From positions 1-10,631 of the forward strand of contig CAAEEI010000001.1 in NCBI GenBank assembly GCA_900754855.1: a DNA stretch of 10,631 nt, read 5' to 3'. A program made the position numbers and the translations under genes. The DNA is from Lachnospiraceae bacterium (GTDB taxonomy: Bacteria; Bacillota; Clostridia; Lachnospirales; Lachnospiraceae). Positions 1 through 7,395 of this stretch are shown here, piece by piece. How positions within the stretch are numbered: position 1 is the stretch's first letter; each line of letters starts with the position of its first letter. The notes under the pieces were generated by a model. The model was given only the letters and a program-made list of their open reading frames with translations. It ran no database searches and was not told the DNA's origin.

Positions 1-8
1 ATTTTTTT

Positions 9-59
9 AAAAAAGGAAAGGACGATTCCGCGCAGCCCTCTGCCCACAGAATCGTCCTT
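9..59 (-). terminator. Rho-independent terminator after aspS
   Basis: Bases 18-28 and 49-59 are perfectly complementary (11 bp, AAGGACGATTC / GAATCGTCCTT). They enclose a 20-nt loop that can form a small inner GCAG/CTGC hairpin. On the minus strand the stem is followed by TTCC and then six T (complement of the A run at 9-14). The stem lies about 75 nt past the aspS stop codon and probably ends the whole rel-to-aspS transcript. The CC interruption in the T tract makes it slightly less than ideal. Bases 60-134, between the stem and the stop codon, show nothing else I can name. Confidence 0.85.
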
Positions 60-134
60 ATCCCGCTTTTTATCTTTTATCTGAAATCATATCGTCTTTG
101 ACGTGTTTTTCACCACAGACTTTTCAAAAAGAAA

Positions 135-1931
135 TCACTCTTCTTCTTTTTCCGGCGTAATGGCAATATAAAGTTCTTCCAACTGCTTATCATCCACCAC
201 GTCCGGGGCGTTGGTCATCAGACAGGAAGCGTCTTTAACCTTAGGGAAAGCAATCACATCACGGATGGAATCTTCCTCGGCCATCAGCATCACCAGACGG
301 TCAAGGCCATAAGCCAGTCCGGCATGTGGCGGCACACCGTATTTGAACGCTTCCAGAAGGAACCCAAACCGGTCGTATGCCTGTTCTTTTGTAAACCCAA
401 GACAGGCAAACATTTTTTCCTGAATATCATCCTGATGGATTCTGACGCTTCCACCACCCAATTCTGTTCCGTTTAACACAATATCGTATGCCTTGGCACG
501 TACTTTTCCCGGATCGGTATCAATCAGCGCCAGATCTTCTTCCATAGGCATGGTAAACGGATGATGCATTGCCGTGAATCTTCCCTGTTCTTCAGACCAT
601 TCCAGAAGAGGAAATTCCGTCACCCAGACAAAACGATACTGGGATTTATCCAGAAGATTTAATTCTTCTGCAAATTTCAGACGAAGAGCGCCGAGAACAT
701 CACAAACCACCTTGAATTTATCTGCGGCAAAAACAACCAAATCTCCCTGTTTTGCTCCGACAGCGTCAATCAATGCGGCCAGCGCCTCCTCCGATAAAAA
801 TTTGGCAAATGGACATTTCATCGTTCCGTCTGATTTCAGCTGGATATAAGCCAGACCTTTTGCACCGTAATCTTTGGCTGTCTTTTCGATGTTTTTCATT
901 TTTTTACTAGAAACATCGCCCAGACCCTGTGCACAAACTGCCCGCACTACACCGCCATTTTCAAGAGCTCCGGTAAACACGCCGAACCCACAGTCTTTTA
1001 CCTGTTCGCTGACGTCCATGATTTCCATACCAAAACGAAGATCCGGTTTATCGGAACCATAACGATCCATGGCATCCTGCCAGGTCATTCTCTGAATAGG
1101 CAGAGAAACTTCTACGCCCAGACATTCTTTAAACAAATAAGCAAGGAGACGTTCGTTGACATCAATAACGTCGTCCACATCCACAAAGGATAATTCCATA
1201 TCGATCTGTGTAAATTCCGGCTGGCGATCCGCACGCAGATCTTCATCACGGAAACATCTTGCCAGTTGGAAATACCGGTCATAACCGGAGACCATCAACA
1301 ACTGCTTAAATAACTGCGGAGACTGCGGCAACGCATAAAAACTGCCCGGATGCACACGGCTTGGCACAAGATAATCTCTGGCCCCTTCCGGCGTACTTTT
1401 GGTCAGCATAGGGGTTTCGATTTCCAAAAATCCCTCCTGAGTCAAAAACTGTCTTGTCAGCGTAGCAATTTTACTTCTCATAATGAGGTTTTTCTGAATA
1501 TTCGGTCTGCGCAGATCCAGATAACGATATTTCAGACGTAAATCGTCTTTTACCGTAATATCTGCGTCAATCGGAAACGGCGGAGTCTGTGATTCTGATA
1601 AAATTCGAAGCTGCGTTACTTTTATTTCCAATTCACCGGTTTTCAGCGTTTCATTTACAGCCCCGCTTCTTTTTTCTACTGTACCGGTTACGGCAATCAC
1701 AAACTCAGCACGAAGGCTTCCTGCTTTTTCAAAACCTTCTTTTCCTATGGTTTCTTCTTCAAAATATAACTGCATCAGCCCGCTTCGATCCCGCAGATCG
1801 ACAAAGATCAGACTTCCCAGATTTCTTCTTTTTTGTACCCATCCCATCAGGGTCACAACCGTACCGATGTCCGCTGTGGTTAATTCGGTACATCGATGGG
1901 TTCTTTTCAGGCCTTTCATAGACTCAGCCAT
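135..1931 (-). CDS. aspS: Aspartate--tRNA ligase (AspRS)
   Basis: This class II aminoacyl-tRNA synthetase charges tRNA-Asp with aspartate in the cytoplasm. The 598 residues match the usual bacterial length of about 590. The N-terminal OB-fold anticodon-binding domain spans roughly residues 15-115. Motif 1 lies around 155-176 (FLEIETPML). The aspartate pocket signature QSPQ is at 203-206, motif 2 (FRDEDLRADRQPEF) at 227-240, the bacterial GAD insertion at about 310-420 and motif 3 (GLAYGLDRL) at 538-546. Leu38 in the RRNLGS loop aligns from memory with Leu30 of the discriminating E. coli enzyme, so it may be tRNA-Asp specific; that point is inference. The ATG at 1931 is supported by AGGAGG at 1942-1947, 10 nt upstream; the next Met, residue 5, has no better site. 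It starts 38 nt after the HD-GYP gene and appears to be the last gene of the operon. Confidence 0.98.
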   Translation of the reverse strand: MAESMKGLKRTHRCTELTTADIGTVVTLMGWVQKRRNLGSLIFVDLRDRSGLMQLYFEEETIGKEGFEKAGSLRAEFVIAVTGTVEKRSGAVNETLKTGELEIKVTQLRILSESQTPPFPIDADITVKDDLRLKYRYLDLRRPNIQKNLIMRSKIATLTRQFLTQEGFLEIETPMLTKSTPEGARDYLVPSRVHPGSFYALPQSPQLFKQLLMVSGYDRYFQLARCFRDEDLRADRQPEFTQIDMELSFVDVDDVIDVNERLLAYLFKECLGVEVSLPIQRMTWQDAMDRYGSDKPDLRFGMEIMDVSEQVKDCGFGVFTGALENGGVVRAVCAQGLGDVSSKKMKNIEKTAKDYGAKGLAYIQLKSDGTMKCPFAKFLSEEALAALIDAVGAKQGDLVVFAADKFKVVCDVLGALRLKFAEELNLLDKSQYRFVWVTEFPLLEWSEEQGRFTAMHHPFTMPMEEDLALIDTDPGKVRAKAYDIVLNGTELGGGSVRIHQDDIQEKMFACLGFTKEQAYDRFGFLLEAFKYGVPPHAGLAYGLDRLVMLMAEEDSIRDVIAFPKVKDASCLMTNAPDVVDDKQLEELYIAITPEKEEE

Positions 1932-1969
1932 AACAATATTTCCTCCTGTATGTCTTGCTTTACTTCCTG

Positions 1970-2563
1970 TTATTCTATCCCCAGACTGCAGAGCATGGCA
2001 TGCATATCTTCAGACTGGGTGACTTTCTGAAAAGCTAAAAATACCTGCATATCGAAATTTTTAACTTCTTCAATCATAATGGTCTGCGCAGTTTCAATAT
2101 CAAAGGCACTGCGGTAAGCCCGATTGGCAATCAGTGCGCCAAAGGCATCACACACCCTTAACACCCTTGCATTCCAGGGAATATCTTCATTTTTAAGATT
2201 GTTGGGGTATCCGCTGCCATCTGCATTTTCATGATGATAGAGCACGGCTGAAAGAACATCCTCGTTATAGCCGTGTTCTTTTAAAATCGCGTATCCAAGA
2301 GTAGGATGAAGACGCACATATCTCATTTCATCAATCGTTAATTTTGCCTCTTTTTCTTCATAAACGTATGAGCGCAGGCGGAGTTTACCAATGTCATGCA
2401 GCATACCTGCCACAGCAAGATTATGACATTGTTCTTCCGAAAAGCCCATCTCTTTTCCTACAAAATAAGCCAGATTACTGACGACAATCCCATGCAGAAT
2501 CGCTTCTCCGAAAGAATCCTGCAGAGATGTTTCCAGATCATGGACTCCATAAGCATATGCCAT
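1970..2563 (-). CDS. Stand-alone HD-GYP domain phosphodiesterase
   Basis: This 197-residue protein consists almost only of an HD-GYP domain, the family that linearises cyclic di-GMP and in some members cGAMP. Visible metal and catalytic positions are His24, His56-Asp57 in HDIGK (56-60), His86 in HPTLG, His110-His111, and Asp139 in the DAFGAL helix. The GYP loop is intact (DGSGYP, 115-120). All ligands expected of an active enzyme are therefore present; the exact substrate is not shown by sequence. There is no receiver, PAS, GAF or membrane segment, so any control must come from expression or partners. An in-frame stop at 2579-2581 forces the start to the ATG at 2563, which has AGAGG 7-8 nt upstream. 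It follows hemZ by 64 nt and precedes aspS by 38 nt, so it is probably co-transcribed with rel and aspS. In related genomes I recall hisS next to aspS, and it is missing here. Confidence 0.9.
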   Translation of the reverse strand: MAYAYGVHDLETSLQDSFGEAILHGIVVSNLAYFVGKEMGFSEEQCHNLAVAGMLHDIGKLRLRSYVYEEKEAKLTIDEMRYVRLHPTLGYAILKEHGYNEDVLSAVLYHHENADGSGYPNNLKNEDIPWNARVLRVCDAFGALIANRAYRSAFDIETAQTIMIEEVKNFDMQVFLAFQKVTQSEDMHAMLCSLGIE

Positions 2564-2627
2564 TCTCTTTCCTCTTTCTTATGTTCTTTATTTTCTTTCT
2601 GTTCTTTTTCCTGCCGACAGGTGAATT

Positions 2628-4073
2628 TTACAGATACTTTTTCTTCCGTTCAATCATTTCATCAATACGGCCAATGTAATGTTCTATACTTTTAACATTC
2701 TCTGTCCGTTCAATTCTGTTTTCTTCCGGAAAGACGTATTTGGTGGACGAGCCGGCTCCACAGGCTATAATATCCTGTTTCTCTTCCATAATCAATATGT
2801 TATATAAACATTCTTTTCCTGGCAGACTGTATCCGATATTCTCCAGATTGCCCGGTATATTTTTCTGGCGGTACATATAATATGGCAGCATACCCATTTT
2901 CATACAATATTCATCCACTTCTCTGAGCATGGCATTGGTACTGCCCTTCACCAGCTTCTGATATTTTTCCATTTCCATATTGAGATGCGCCGCTCTCTTG
3001 ATGGCCAGGGAATGTACCGTAAGACTGTCCGGACGCATGGCAAAGATTTGTTCCAGCGTTTTACATACGTGAGAGAGATCTTCTCCCGGCAGACCGGTGA
3101 TTATATCCATATTAATATTGGTAAATCCGATTTCTCTTGCCATGGCAAAAGATTCTTTTAGTTGTTCTACCGTGTGATTGCGCCCGATCAGCTTCAGGGT
3201 TTCCTGATGCATGGTTTGCGGGTTAATACTGATTCTTTTCACGCTGCCTTCCTGAAGAATGCGCAGTTTTTCCCGGGTTATGCTGTCCGGTCTTCCTGCT
3301 TCCACCGTAAACTCTTTTGTCCCGGATACCGGAAACAACCGGTGAATCTCCTCAATCAGCCTCGCCAGCGAACGTTCATCCAACGCGGTCGGTGTGCCGC
3401 CTCCGACATAAATCGTAGACAGTTTTTTCTTCCTGCATGCCTCGGCCACGAACTGCATCTCCTTAAATAAGGCTTCCAGATACGTCTCCATCCGGTCTCC
3501 GAACCCGGATACGGGATAAGAGGCAAAAGAACAGTAGAGACAGGTCGTCGGACAAAACGGTATTCCGATATAGAGACTGTATTCGTTTTCATAATCTGCC
3601 GCGTCCAGAAACTGTTTTTCTCTCGCTGCCACCTGCACGCAAAGGCGCGCCTTTTGCTCATCCGTCAGATACGTATTTGCAAATCGTTTTTCCAAGAGGG
3701 CAAGATCCTCTTCTTCCTCCATCCATTTCATGACAATCTTGGTCGGACGTATCCCGGTAAGCATCCCCCAGGGCAAGGTTCTTCCTGTATATTCGGCAAA
3801 CAGACGGTAGAGAAAACGACAGACTTCATTCCGGCAATGTTCATGATCGCGGTAATTACAATGTATGTTTTTTTCGACACGCCTGCCCTCTCCGTCATAC
3901 AGACAGCCTTCTATGGATTCCTGACCATAAACAAGCCGGAGACGTAAAACATCTCCGGTTTCGTCCAACTGGTCTTCGGATACTTCCATGATTTTTGTCC
4001 GCTCAAAAAACGCCAGCGCGATGGCCCGGACATCATAATCATATTCTTTATTGTTTTGATATAAATAAATCAT
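2628..4073 (-). CDS. hemZ: HemZ-type radical SAM protein (coproporphyrinogen dehydrogenase family)
   Basis: This 481-residue cytoplasmic radical SAM enzyme belongs to the HemN/HemW/HemZ group. The [4Fe-4S]-binding motif CxxxCxxC is Cys174, Cys178 and Cys181 (PFCPTTCLYC). The SAM-contacting glycine motif GGGTPT is at 224-229, and further radical SAM strands follow at about 254-262 (EFTVEAGRPDS) and 322-332 (MDIITGLPGED). Residues 1-165 form the extra N-terminal region typical of HemZ and absent from HemW; it includes MLTGIRPTKI at about 104-113. HemZ is named for oxygen-independent oxidation of coproporphyrinogen III, but that activity is poorly established for the clostridial branch. The window holds no other haem gene, so the precise role is uncertain. 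The gene begins 18 nt after the metallo-hydrolase stop, which suggests translational coupling. The ATG at 4073 has only modest AGGA-type sites upstream. Confidence 0.93.
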   Translation of the reverse strand: MIYLYQNNKEYDYDVRAIALAFFERTKIMEVSEDQLDETGDVLRLRLVYGQESIEGCLYDGEGRRVEKNIHCNYRDHEHCRNEVCRFLYRLFAEYTGRTLPWGMLTGIRPTKIVMKWMEEEEDLALLEKRFANTYLTDEQKARLCVQVAAREKQFLDAADYENEYSLYIGIPFCPTTCLYCSFASYPVSGFGDRMETYLEALFKEMQFVAEACRKKKLSTIYVGGGTPTALDERSLARLIEEIHRLFPVSGTKEFTVEAGRPDSITREKLRILQEGSVKRISINPQTMHQETLKLIGRNHTVEQLKESFAMAREIGFTNINMDIITGLPGEDLSHVCKTLEQIFAMRPDSLTVHSLAIKRAAHLNMEMEKYQKLVKGSTNAMLREVDEYCMKMGMLPYYMYRQKNIPGNLENIGYSLPGKECLYNILIMEEKQDIIACGAGSSTKYVFPEENRIERTENVKSIEHYIGRIDEMIERKKKYL

Positions 4074-4091
4074 GTTCCTGTTTTTCCTGTC

Positions 4092-4739
4092 CTATCGATC
4101 CACGAACGGGTTTGTCGCTCTTTCATCCCCGATGGTTGTGGACGGACCATGACCCGGATAAACAATCACCGGATCAGGCAGCTTCATCACGGTTTTATTC
4201 AGTGAACGCAACAGTTCTTCTGCGTTTCCGGTAGGAAAATCTGTACGGCCGATACTTCCGGCAAATAACGTATCTCCGGAAAACAGCCATCCTTCTTCTG
4301 CAAAATAATAGCAACAACTGCCCAGAGTATGTCCCGGCGTATAAATACACTGGCATTTATGTTTGGAGGTCACCTCAAAAATCTGCTGATCGTTGATCAT
4401 CATGTTGGCGTGGGTGGTATAGCCTTCCCCAAACATCGGGCTTAAATTATAATCTTTCACCATGAGGACTTCCTGCTCCGGTTTTGCTGCATATACTCTC
4501 AGCTTCCACGGATCATAATGTTCTCTGAGTCCTGCCAGACCGCCGATATGATCGTGGTGTCCGTGGGTCAGCAAAACACCATCCAGCGTATAACCGCCAT
4601 CTTCCAGAAATTTAATCAGTTCTTCCGGACTTCCTGCCGGATCAATGATGATGGCTTCTTTGATTTCATCATCCATTACAATATAGGTATTGGTATCGAT
4701 TGGCCCAAGCTGTGCACACACTAATTTTAAATCACCCAT
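4092..4739 (-). CDS. Metallo-beta-lactamase fold hydrolase, glyoxalase II-like
   Basis: This 215-residue metallo-beta-lactamase-fold hydrolase resembles the small YcbL / hydroxyacylglutathione hydrolase-like proteins. The full dinuclear metal site is visible: THGHHDH at 58-64 (His59, His61, Asp63, His64), His137 in TPGHTLGS, Asp156 in SGDTLF and His197 in YPGHGPST. The C-terminal GDERATNPF block (204-212) is characteristic of this subgroup. The likely reaction is thioester or related ester hydrolysis, but the natural substrate is unknown; clostridia usually lack glutathione, so a different thiol adduct is possible. No signal peptide is seen, so it should be cytoplasmic. The ATG at 4739 is preceded by GGGAGG at 4750-4755 with 10-nt spacing. 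It sits 76 nt after rel and 18 nt before hemZ, a neighbourhood conserved in many Firmicutes. Confidence 0.92.
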   Translation of the reverse strand: MGDLKLVCAQLGPIDTNTYIVMDDEIKEAIIIDPAGSPEELIKFLEDGGYTLDGVLLTHGHHDHIGGLAGLREHYDPWKLRVYAAKPEQEVLMVKDYNLSPMFGEGYTTHANMMINDQQIFEVTSKHKCQCIYTPGHTLGSCCYYFAEEGWLFSGDTLFAGSIGRTDFPTGNAEELLRSLNKTVMKLPDPVIVYPGHGPSTTIGDERATNPFVDR

Positions 4740-4815
4740 TGTTTTGCTGCCTCCCTGTTTTCTTTTTCCCTTTTTCTTTTTTACTGTCTTCTTTTTTCTT
4801 CATTCGCAGTCGGTC

Positions 4816-7095
4816 TTAACCGGCGCTTCTCTCAATGTCAATAACTCCTTCAATGTTCCGGAGTTTTTTAATAATATAGTTCAGTTCCTCTATTCCACTG
4901 GTCTCAAAAGAGAGGGAAACCGTGGCCAGTTCCTGCTTACTGGTTTTGATGTTTAACGACTTGATGTCCACTTTTAATTCCATAAAAATTTTGGAAATAT
5001 CCAACAGAATCCCTGTGCGGTTATGGGCATACAGGACTATCTCTGTCAGATAAAGTTCTCCACTCTTTTCCACTGCGTCCACTTCCCACTCGGCGTCAAT
5101 CAATCTTGCCCGGTCGCTTTCCGGCATACATAAAATATTGACGCAATCTGTGCGGTGAATGGATATTCCCCTTCCCCGGGTGACAAACCCGATGATTTCA
5201 TCACCCGGAACCGGGCTGCAGCATTTGGAAAAGCGTACAGAAAGATCATGGATTCCTTTTACGGTAATTCCCGAACGCTTTCTGGTTTTTGCCGGCATTT
5301 TTTCCGTCTTATTTTTCTCGGCAATCTCCATGAGCGCTTCCTGATCTGTCATCTGCTTCTTATGCTCTTTTTCATATTCTTCTACCAGTTTATTGACCAC
5401 CTGGCCCTCTTTCAGTCCGCCGTGTCCCACCGCTGCCAAAATGGAATCCCATGTTTTCAGTCCATATTTGCGCATGCATTTTTTCTGGTATTCCGGCTTC
5501 ATATATTCTGCCAGATTAATCCCTTTGGATTTACTGTAACGGTCGATGAGCTCCCGTCCTTTTTGAATATTTTCTTCTTTAAACTGCGACTTAAACCACT
5601 GATTGATCTTGGTTTTTGCCTGCGAACTTTTCACCATGGACAACCAGTCCCGACTTGGCCCGTTGGAATTTTGTGAGGTGATGATTTCTACCCGGTCTCC
5701 GTTCTGAATTTTATAATCAATAGGAACCTGCCGTCCGTTGACCCTTGCTCCCACCATCTTGTTTCCGACCGCCGTATGGATCATGTAGGCAAAATCGATC
5801 GGAATGGAACCTGCCGGAAGAGTCTTTACATCACCCTGCGGAGTGAAACAGTACACCTGCTCTGTGAATAAATCCAGATCGGTCTTCAGCATGGCCAGAA
5901 ACTCTTTATTATCAGACATGTCCTGCTGCCATTCAAGAATCTGTCTGAGCCAGCTTAATTTTTCTTCTTCTTTATTAATATTGCCGCCGCCTTCTTTATA
6001 TTTCCAGTGAGCGGCAATACCATATTCTGCCGTGCGATGCATGTCAAAGGTCCGTATCTGTATCTCGAACGGCGTACCAGAAGAACCAATCAGTGTGGTA
6101 TGCAGAGACTGATACATATTGTCTTTTGGCATGGCGATATAATCTTTGAACCGTCCGGGAATCGGTTTATAAAGCTCATGGATAACTCCCAGCGCCGCAT
6201 AGCAGTCCTTCACCGTATCTACCTTGATGCGGACGGCAAAAATATCATAAATCTGATCCAGCGTCTTATGCTGATTACGCATTTTTTTATAAATGCTGAA
6301 ATAATGTTTCACACGTCCGTCGATCTCCGCCCGGATTCCGGCTTCTTCGATGTGTTTTCCCACTTCCCGTACAATGGAATCGATAAAAGCCTGTCGTCTT
6401 TCTTTATTGGAATCCAGCTTTTCTTCCAGATCGGCATAAATTTCCGGCTGGAGATATTTCAGCGAGAGGTCATCCAGTTCAATTTTTATTTTGGATATAC
6501 CAAGACGGTGAGCGATCGGCGCATAGATGTCCATGGTCTCCCTTGCTTTTTCTTTCTGCTTCTCCGGCCGCATATACTGCAGCGTCCGCATATTGTGCAG
6601 ACGGTCGGCCAGCTTGATTAAAATGACCCGAATATCCTTTGCCATGGCAAGAAACATCTTTCTTAAATTCTCTGCTTGAATATCCATTTTATCATGGGAA
6701 TACGACAACTGCCCCAGTTTGGTCACGCCATCCACCAAAAGGGCAACCTCGTCATTAAATTCCCGGGAGAGATCTTCCAGACTATAACTGGTATCTTCTA
6801 CCACATCATGCAGAATCCCGGCAGCGATCGTCTCTTTATCCAATTCCAGTTCAGCCAAAATAATCCCCACGCAGAGGGGATGGATGATATAAGGTTCTCC
6901 GGATTTTCTCATTTGTCCTTCGTGCGCCTTATTGGCCAGATGATATGCCTTTTCAATCATGGAAAGATCGGTAGACGGGTGATATACACGAATTGCCTTT
7001 ATCAGTCGATCGTATAATATTTCCGGATCAGTAAAATCTTTGGGCTGACTAATTTCTCTTTGCATCCTGTTTAACGTTTGTTTCTGGGCCTCCAT
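4816..7095 (-). CDS. relA: Bifunctional (p)ppGpp synthetase/hydrolase (Rel)
   Basis: This 759-residue long RSH protein makes and degrades the stringent-response alarmone (p)ppGpp on ribosomes and in the cytosol. Domain order is complete. The HD hydrolase covers about 45-200, with His72, His96-Asp97 followed by EDT (LHDVVEDT), and KLADRLHNMRTL at 161-172. The synthetase covers about 240-365, with RFKD at 315-318 and EIQIRT at 344-349. TGS covers about 410-472, with His440. A helical region follows, then the zinc-finger domain with CCSPVPGD at 625-632 and His647/Cys650. A C-terminal ACT/RRM domain spans about 683-756. RFKD is the charge type of bifunctional enzymes, as opposed to the EFDD of E. 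coli RelA, so both activities are expected. The start is fixed by an in-frame stop at 7102-7104, two codons upstream of the ATG. The Shine-Dalgarno is weak (GGTGAG). It leads the run down to aspS and has its own promoter at 7135-7163. Confidence 0.98.
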   Translation of the reverse strand: MEAQKQTLNRMQREISQPKDFTDPEILYDRLIKAIRVYHPSTDLSMIEKAYHLANKAHEGQMRKSGEPYIIHPLCVGIILAELELDKETIAAGILHDVVEDTSYSLEDLSREFNDEVALLVDGVTKLGQLSYSHDKMDIQAENLRKMFLAMAKDIRVILIKLADRLHNMRTLQYMRPEKQKEKARETMDIYAPIAHRLGISKIKIELDDLSLKYLQPEIYADLEEKLDSNKERRQAFIDSIVREVGKHIEEAGIRAEIDGRVKHYFSIYKKMRNQHKTLDQIYDIFAVRIKVDTVKDCYAALGVIHELYKPIPGRFKDYIAMPKDNMYQSLHTTLIGSSGTPFEIQIRTFDMHRTAEYGIAAHWKYKEGGGNINKEEEKLSWLRQILEWQQDMSDNKEFLAMLKTDLDLFTEQVYCFTPQGDVKTLPAGSIPIDFAYMIHTAVGNKMVGARVNGRQVPIDYKIQNGDRVEIITSQNSNGPSRDWLSMVKSSQAKTKINQWFKSQFKEENIQKGRELIDRYSKSKGINLAEYMKPEYQKKCMRKYGLKTWDSILAAVGHGGLKEGQVVNKLVEEYEKEHKKQMTDQEALMEIAEKNKTEKMPAKTRKRSGITVKGIHDLSVRFSKCCSPVPGDEIIGFVTRGRGISIHRTDCVNILCMPESDRARLIDAEWEVDAVEKSGELYLTEIVLYAHNRTGILLDISKIFMELKVDIKSLNIKTSKQELATVSLSFETSGIEELNYIIKKLRNIEGVIDIERSAG

Positions 7096-7134
7096 AATCT
7101 CTCACCACACTTCTAAAGTCTAAAATTAGCATTA

Positions 7135-7163
7135 ATTGTACACCAAATCTTCACATTATGCAA
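7135..7163 (-). promoter_or_regulatory. Predicted housekeeping promoter for rel
   Basis: On the minus strand TTGCAT (7163-7158) and TACAAT (7140-7135) are separated by exactly 17 nt. The -10 box matches the consensus at five of six bases and the -35 box at three. Transcription would start near 7128, leaving a leader of about 33 nt before the rel ATG. The -35 box directly touches the end of the GC-rich repeat island. The call rests on sequence match only. Confidence 0.55.
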
Positions 7164-7238
7164 GGGCGGCCTGAACCCCGCGTCGCGGGTATTCTTCCTC
7201 TTCTTTTTTTCCCGCCCGCATCTTTGGGCGGCCTGAAC
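7164..7238. repeat. GC-rich island with 13-bp direct repeat and hairpins
   Basis: The 13-mer GGGCGGCCTGAAC occurs at 7164-7176 and again at 7226-7238 on the plus strand, a period of 62 bases, with different bases immediately flanking both copies. Between them lie a 13-base palindrome CCCGCGTCGCGGG (7177-7189), a pyrimidine-rich stretch, and CCGCCC at 7212-7217. That last hexamer can pair with GGGCGG of either copy: 7226-7231 with an 8-nt loop, or 7164-7169 enclosing the palindrome. The island is strongly GC-rich within an AT-rich gap, as expected of an inserted or dispersed repeat. Neither strand shows a T tract after the stems, so it does not look like a terminator. Confidence 0.7.
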
Positions 7239-7341
7239 AAAAAATCATCTTCTGCATACAAAAAACGGCATATTCTTTATCCTTATTTTTAAAAATCAGA
7301 TAAAAAATATACCATTTTCATGCAGCAGATTCATTTTTTCT

Positions 7342-7390
7342 GTATTCTTTTGCTGTTTCAGTTTTTTCTCTTTTCTTCAGCAAAGGATAC
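7342..7390. other. Imperfect stem-loop just after pyrI
   Basis: Bases 7342-7355 can pair with 7378-7390 (CTTTTGCTG region with CAGCAAAG region, plus a GTAT/ATAC end) with one mismatch and one bulge around a 22-nt loop. On the minus strand it begins 5 nt after the pyrI stop but is followed by A-rich sequence. On the plus strand it is followed by GTTTTTT, which is terminator-like, although no plus-strand gene is evident. It could protect the pyrBI 3' end or stop antisense transcription; both are inference. Confidence 0.35.
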
Positions 7391-7395
7391 GTTTT

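Larger units (their letters stand above)
7096..7395. other. Non-coding gap between pyrI and rel
   Basis: This 300-base gap is the longest stretch without a convincing gene. From pyrI towards rel it contains a stem-loop at 7342-7390, about 100 bases of AT-rich DNA with no structure I trust (7239-7341), a GC-rich repeat island at 7164-7238, the rel promoter at 7135-7163 and a roughly 33-nt untranslated leader. No canonical factor-independent terminator for pyrBI is visible on the minus strand, so how much pyrBI transcription reads into rel is open. No tRNA or known riboswitch is recognisable. Confidence 0.7.

Noticed and set aside
2604..2625. Small CCTG-TCGG-CAGG hairpin between hemZ and the HD-GYP gene
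   Set aside because: Only 4 bp of stem and no T tract on the minus strand; too weak to call a terminator or processing site.
4732..4803. A 23-codon Lys/Glu-rich minus-strand frame (MKKKEDSKK...) between rel and the metallo-hydrolase, overlapping the latter's start
   Set aside because: It is a by-product of the purine-rich spacer and ribosome binding site. It has no ribosome site of its own and its composition is low-complexity.
6007..6621. Long plus-strand open frame (204 codons) opposite rel
   Set aside because: It is fully inside the well-supported rel coding region, resembles no family, and its composition fits the complement of a coding gene.
7212..7231. CCGCCC/GGGCGG hairpin as the pyrBI terminator
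   Set aside because: On the minus strand the stem is followed by GAAAAAAAG instead of a T tract, so it does not meet the pattern of a factor-independent terminator.
7156..7248. A 30-codon minus-strand frame running through the GC-rich repeat island upstream of rel
   Set aside because: No ribosome binding site is seen, it spans the hairpins, and the 13-bp repeats fall in different frames, so the DNA repeat rather than a peptide explains the sequence.
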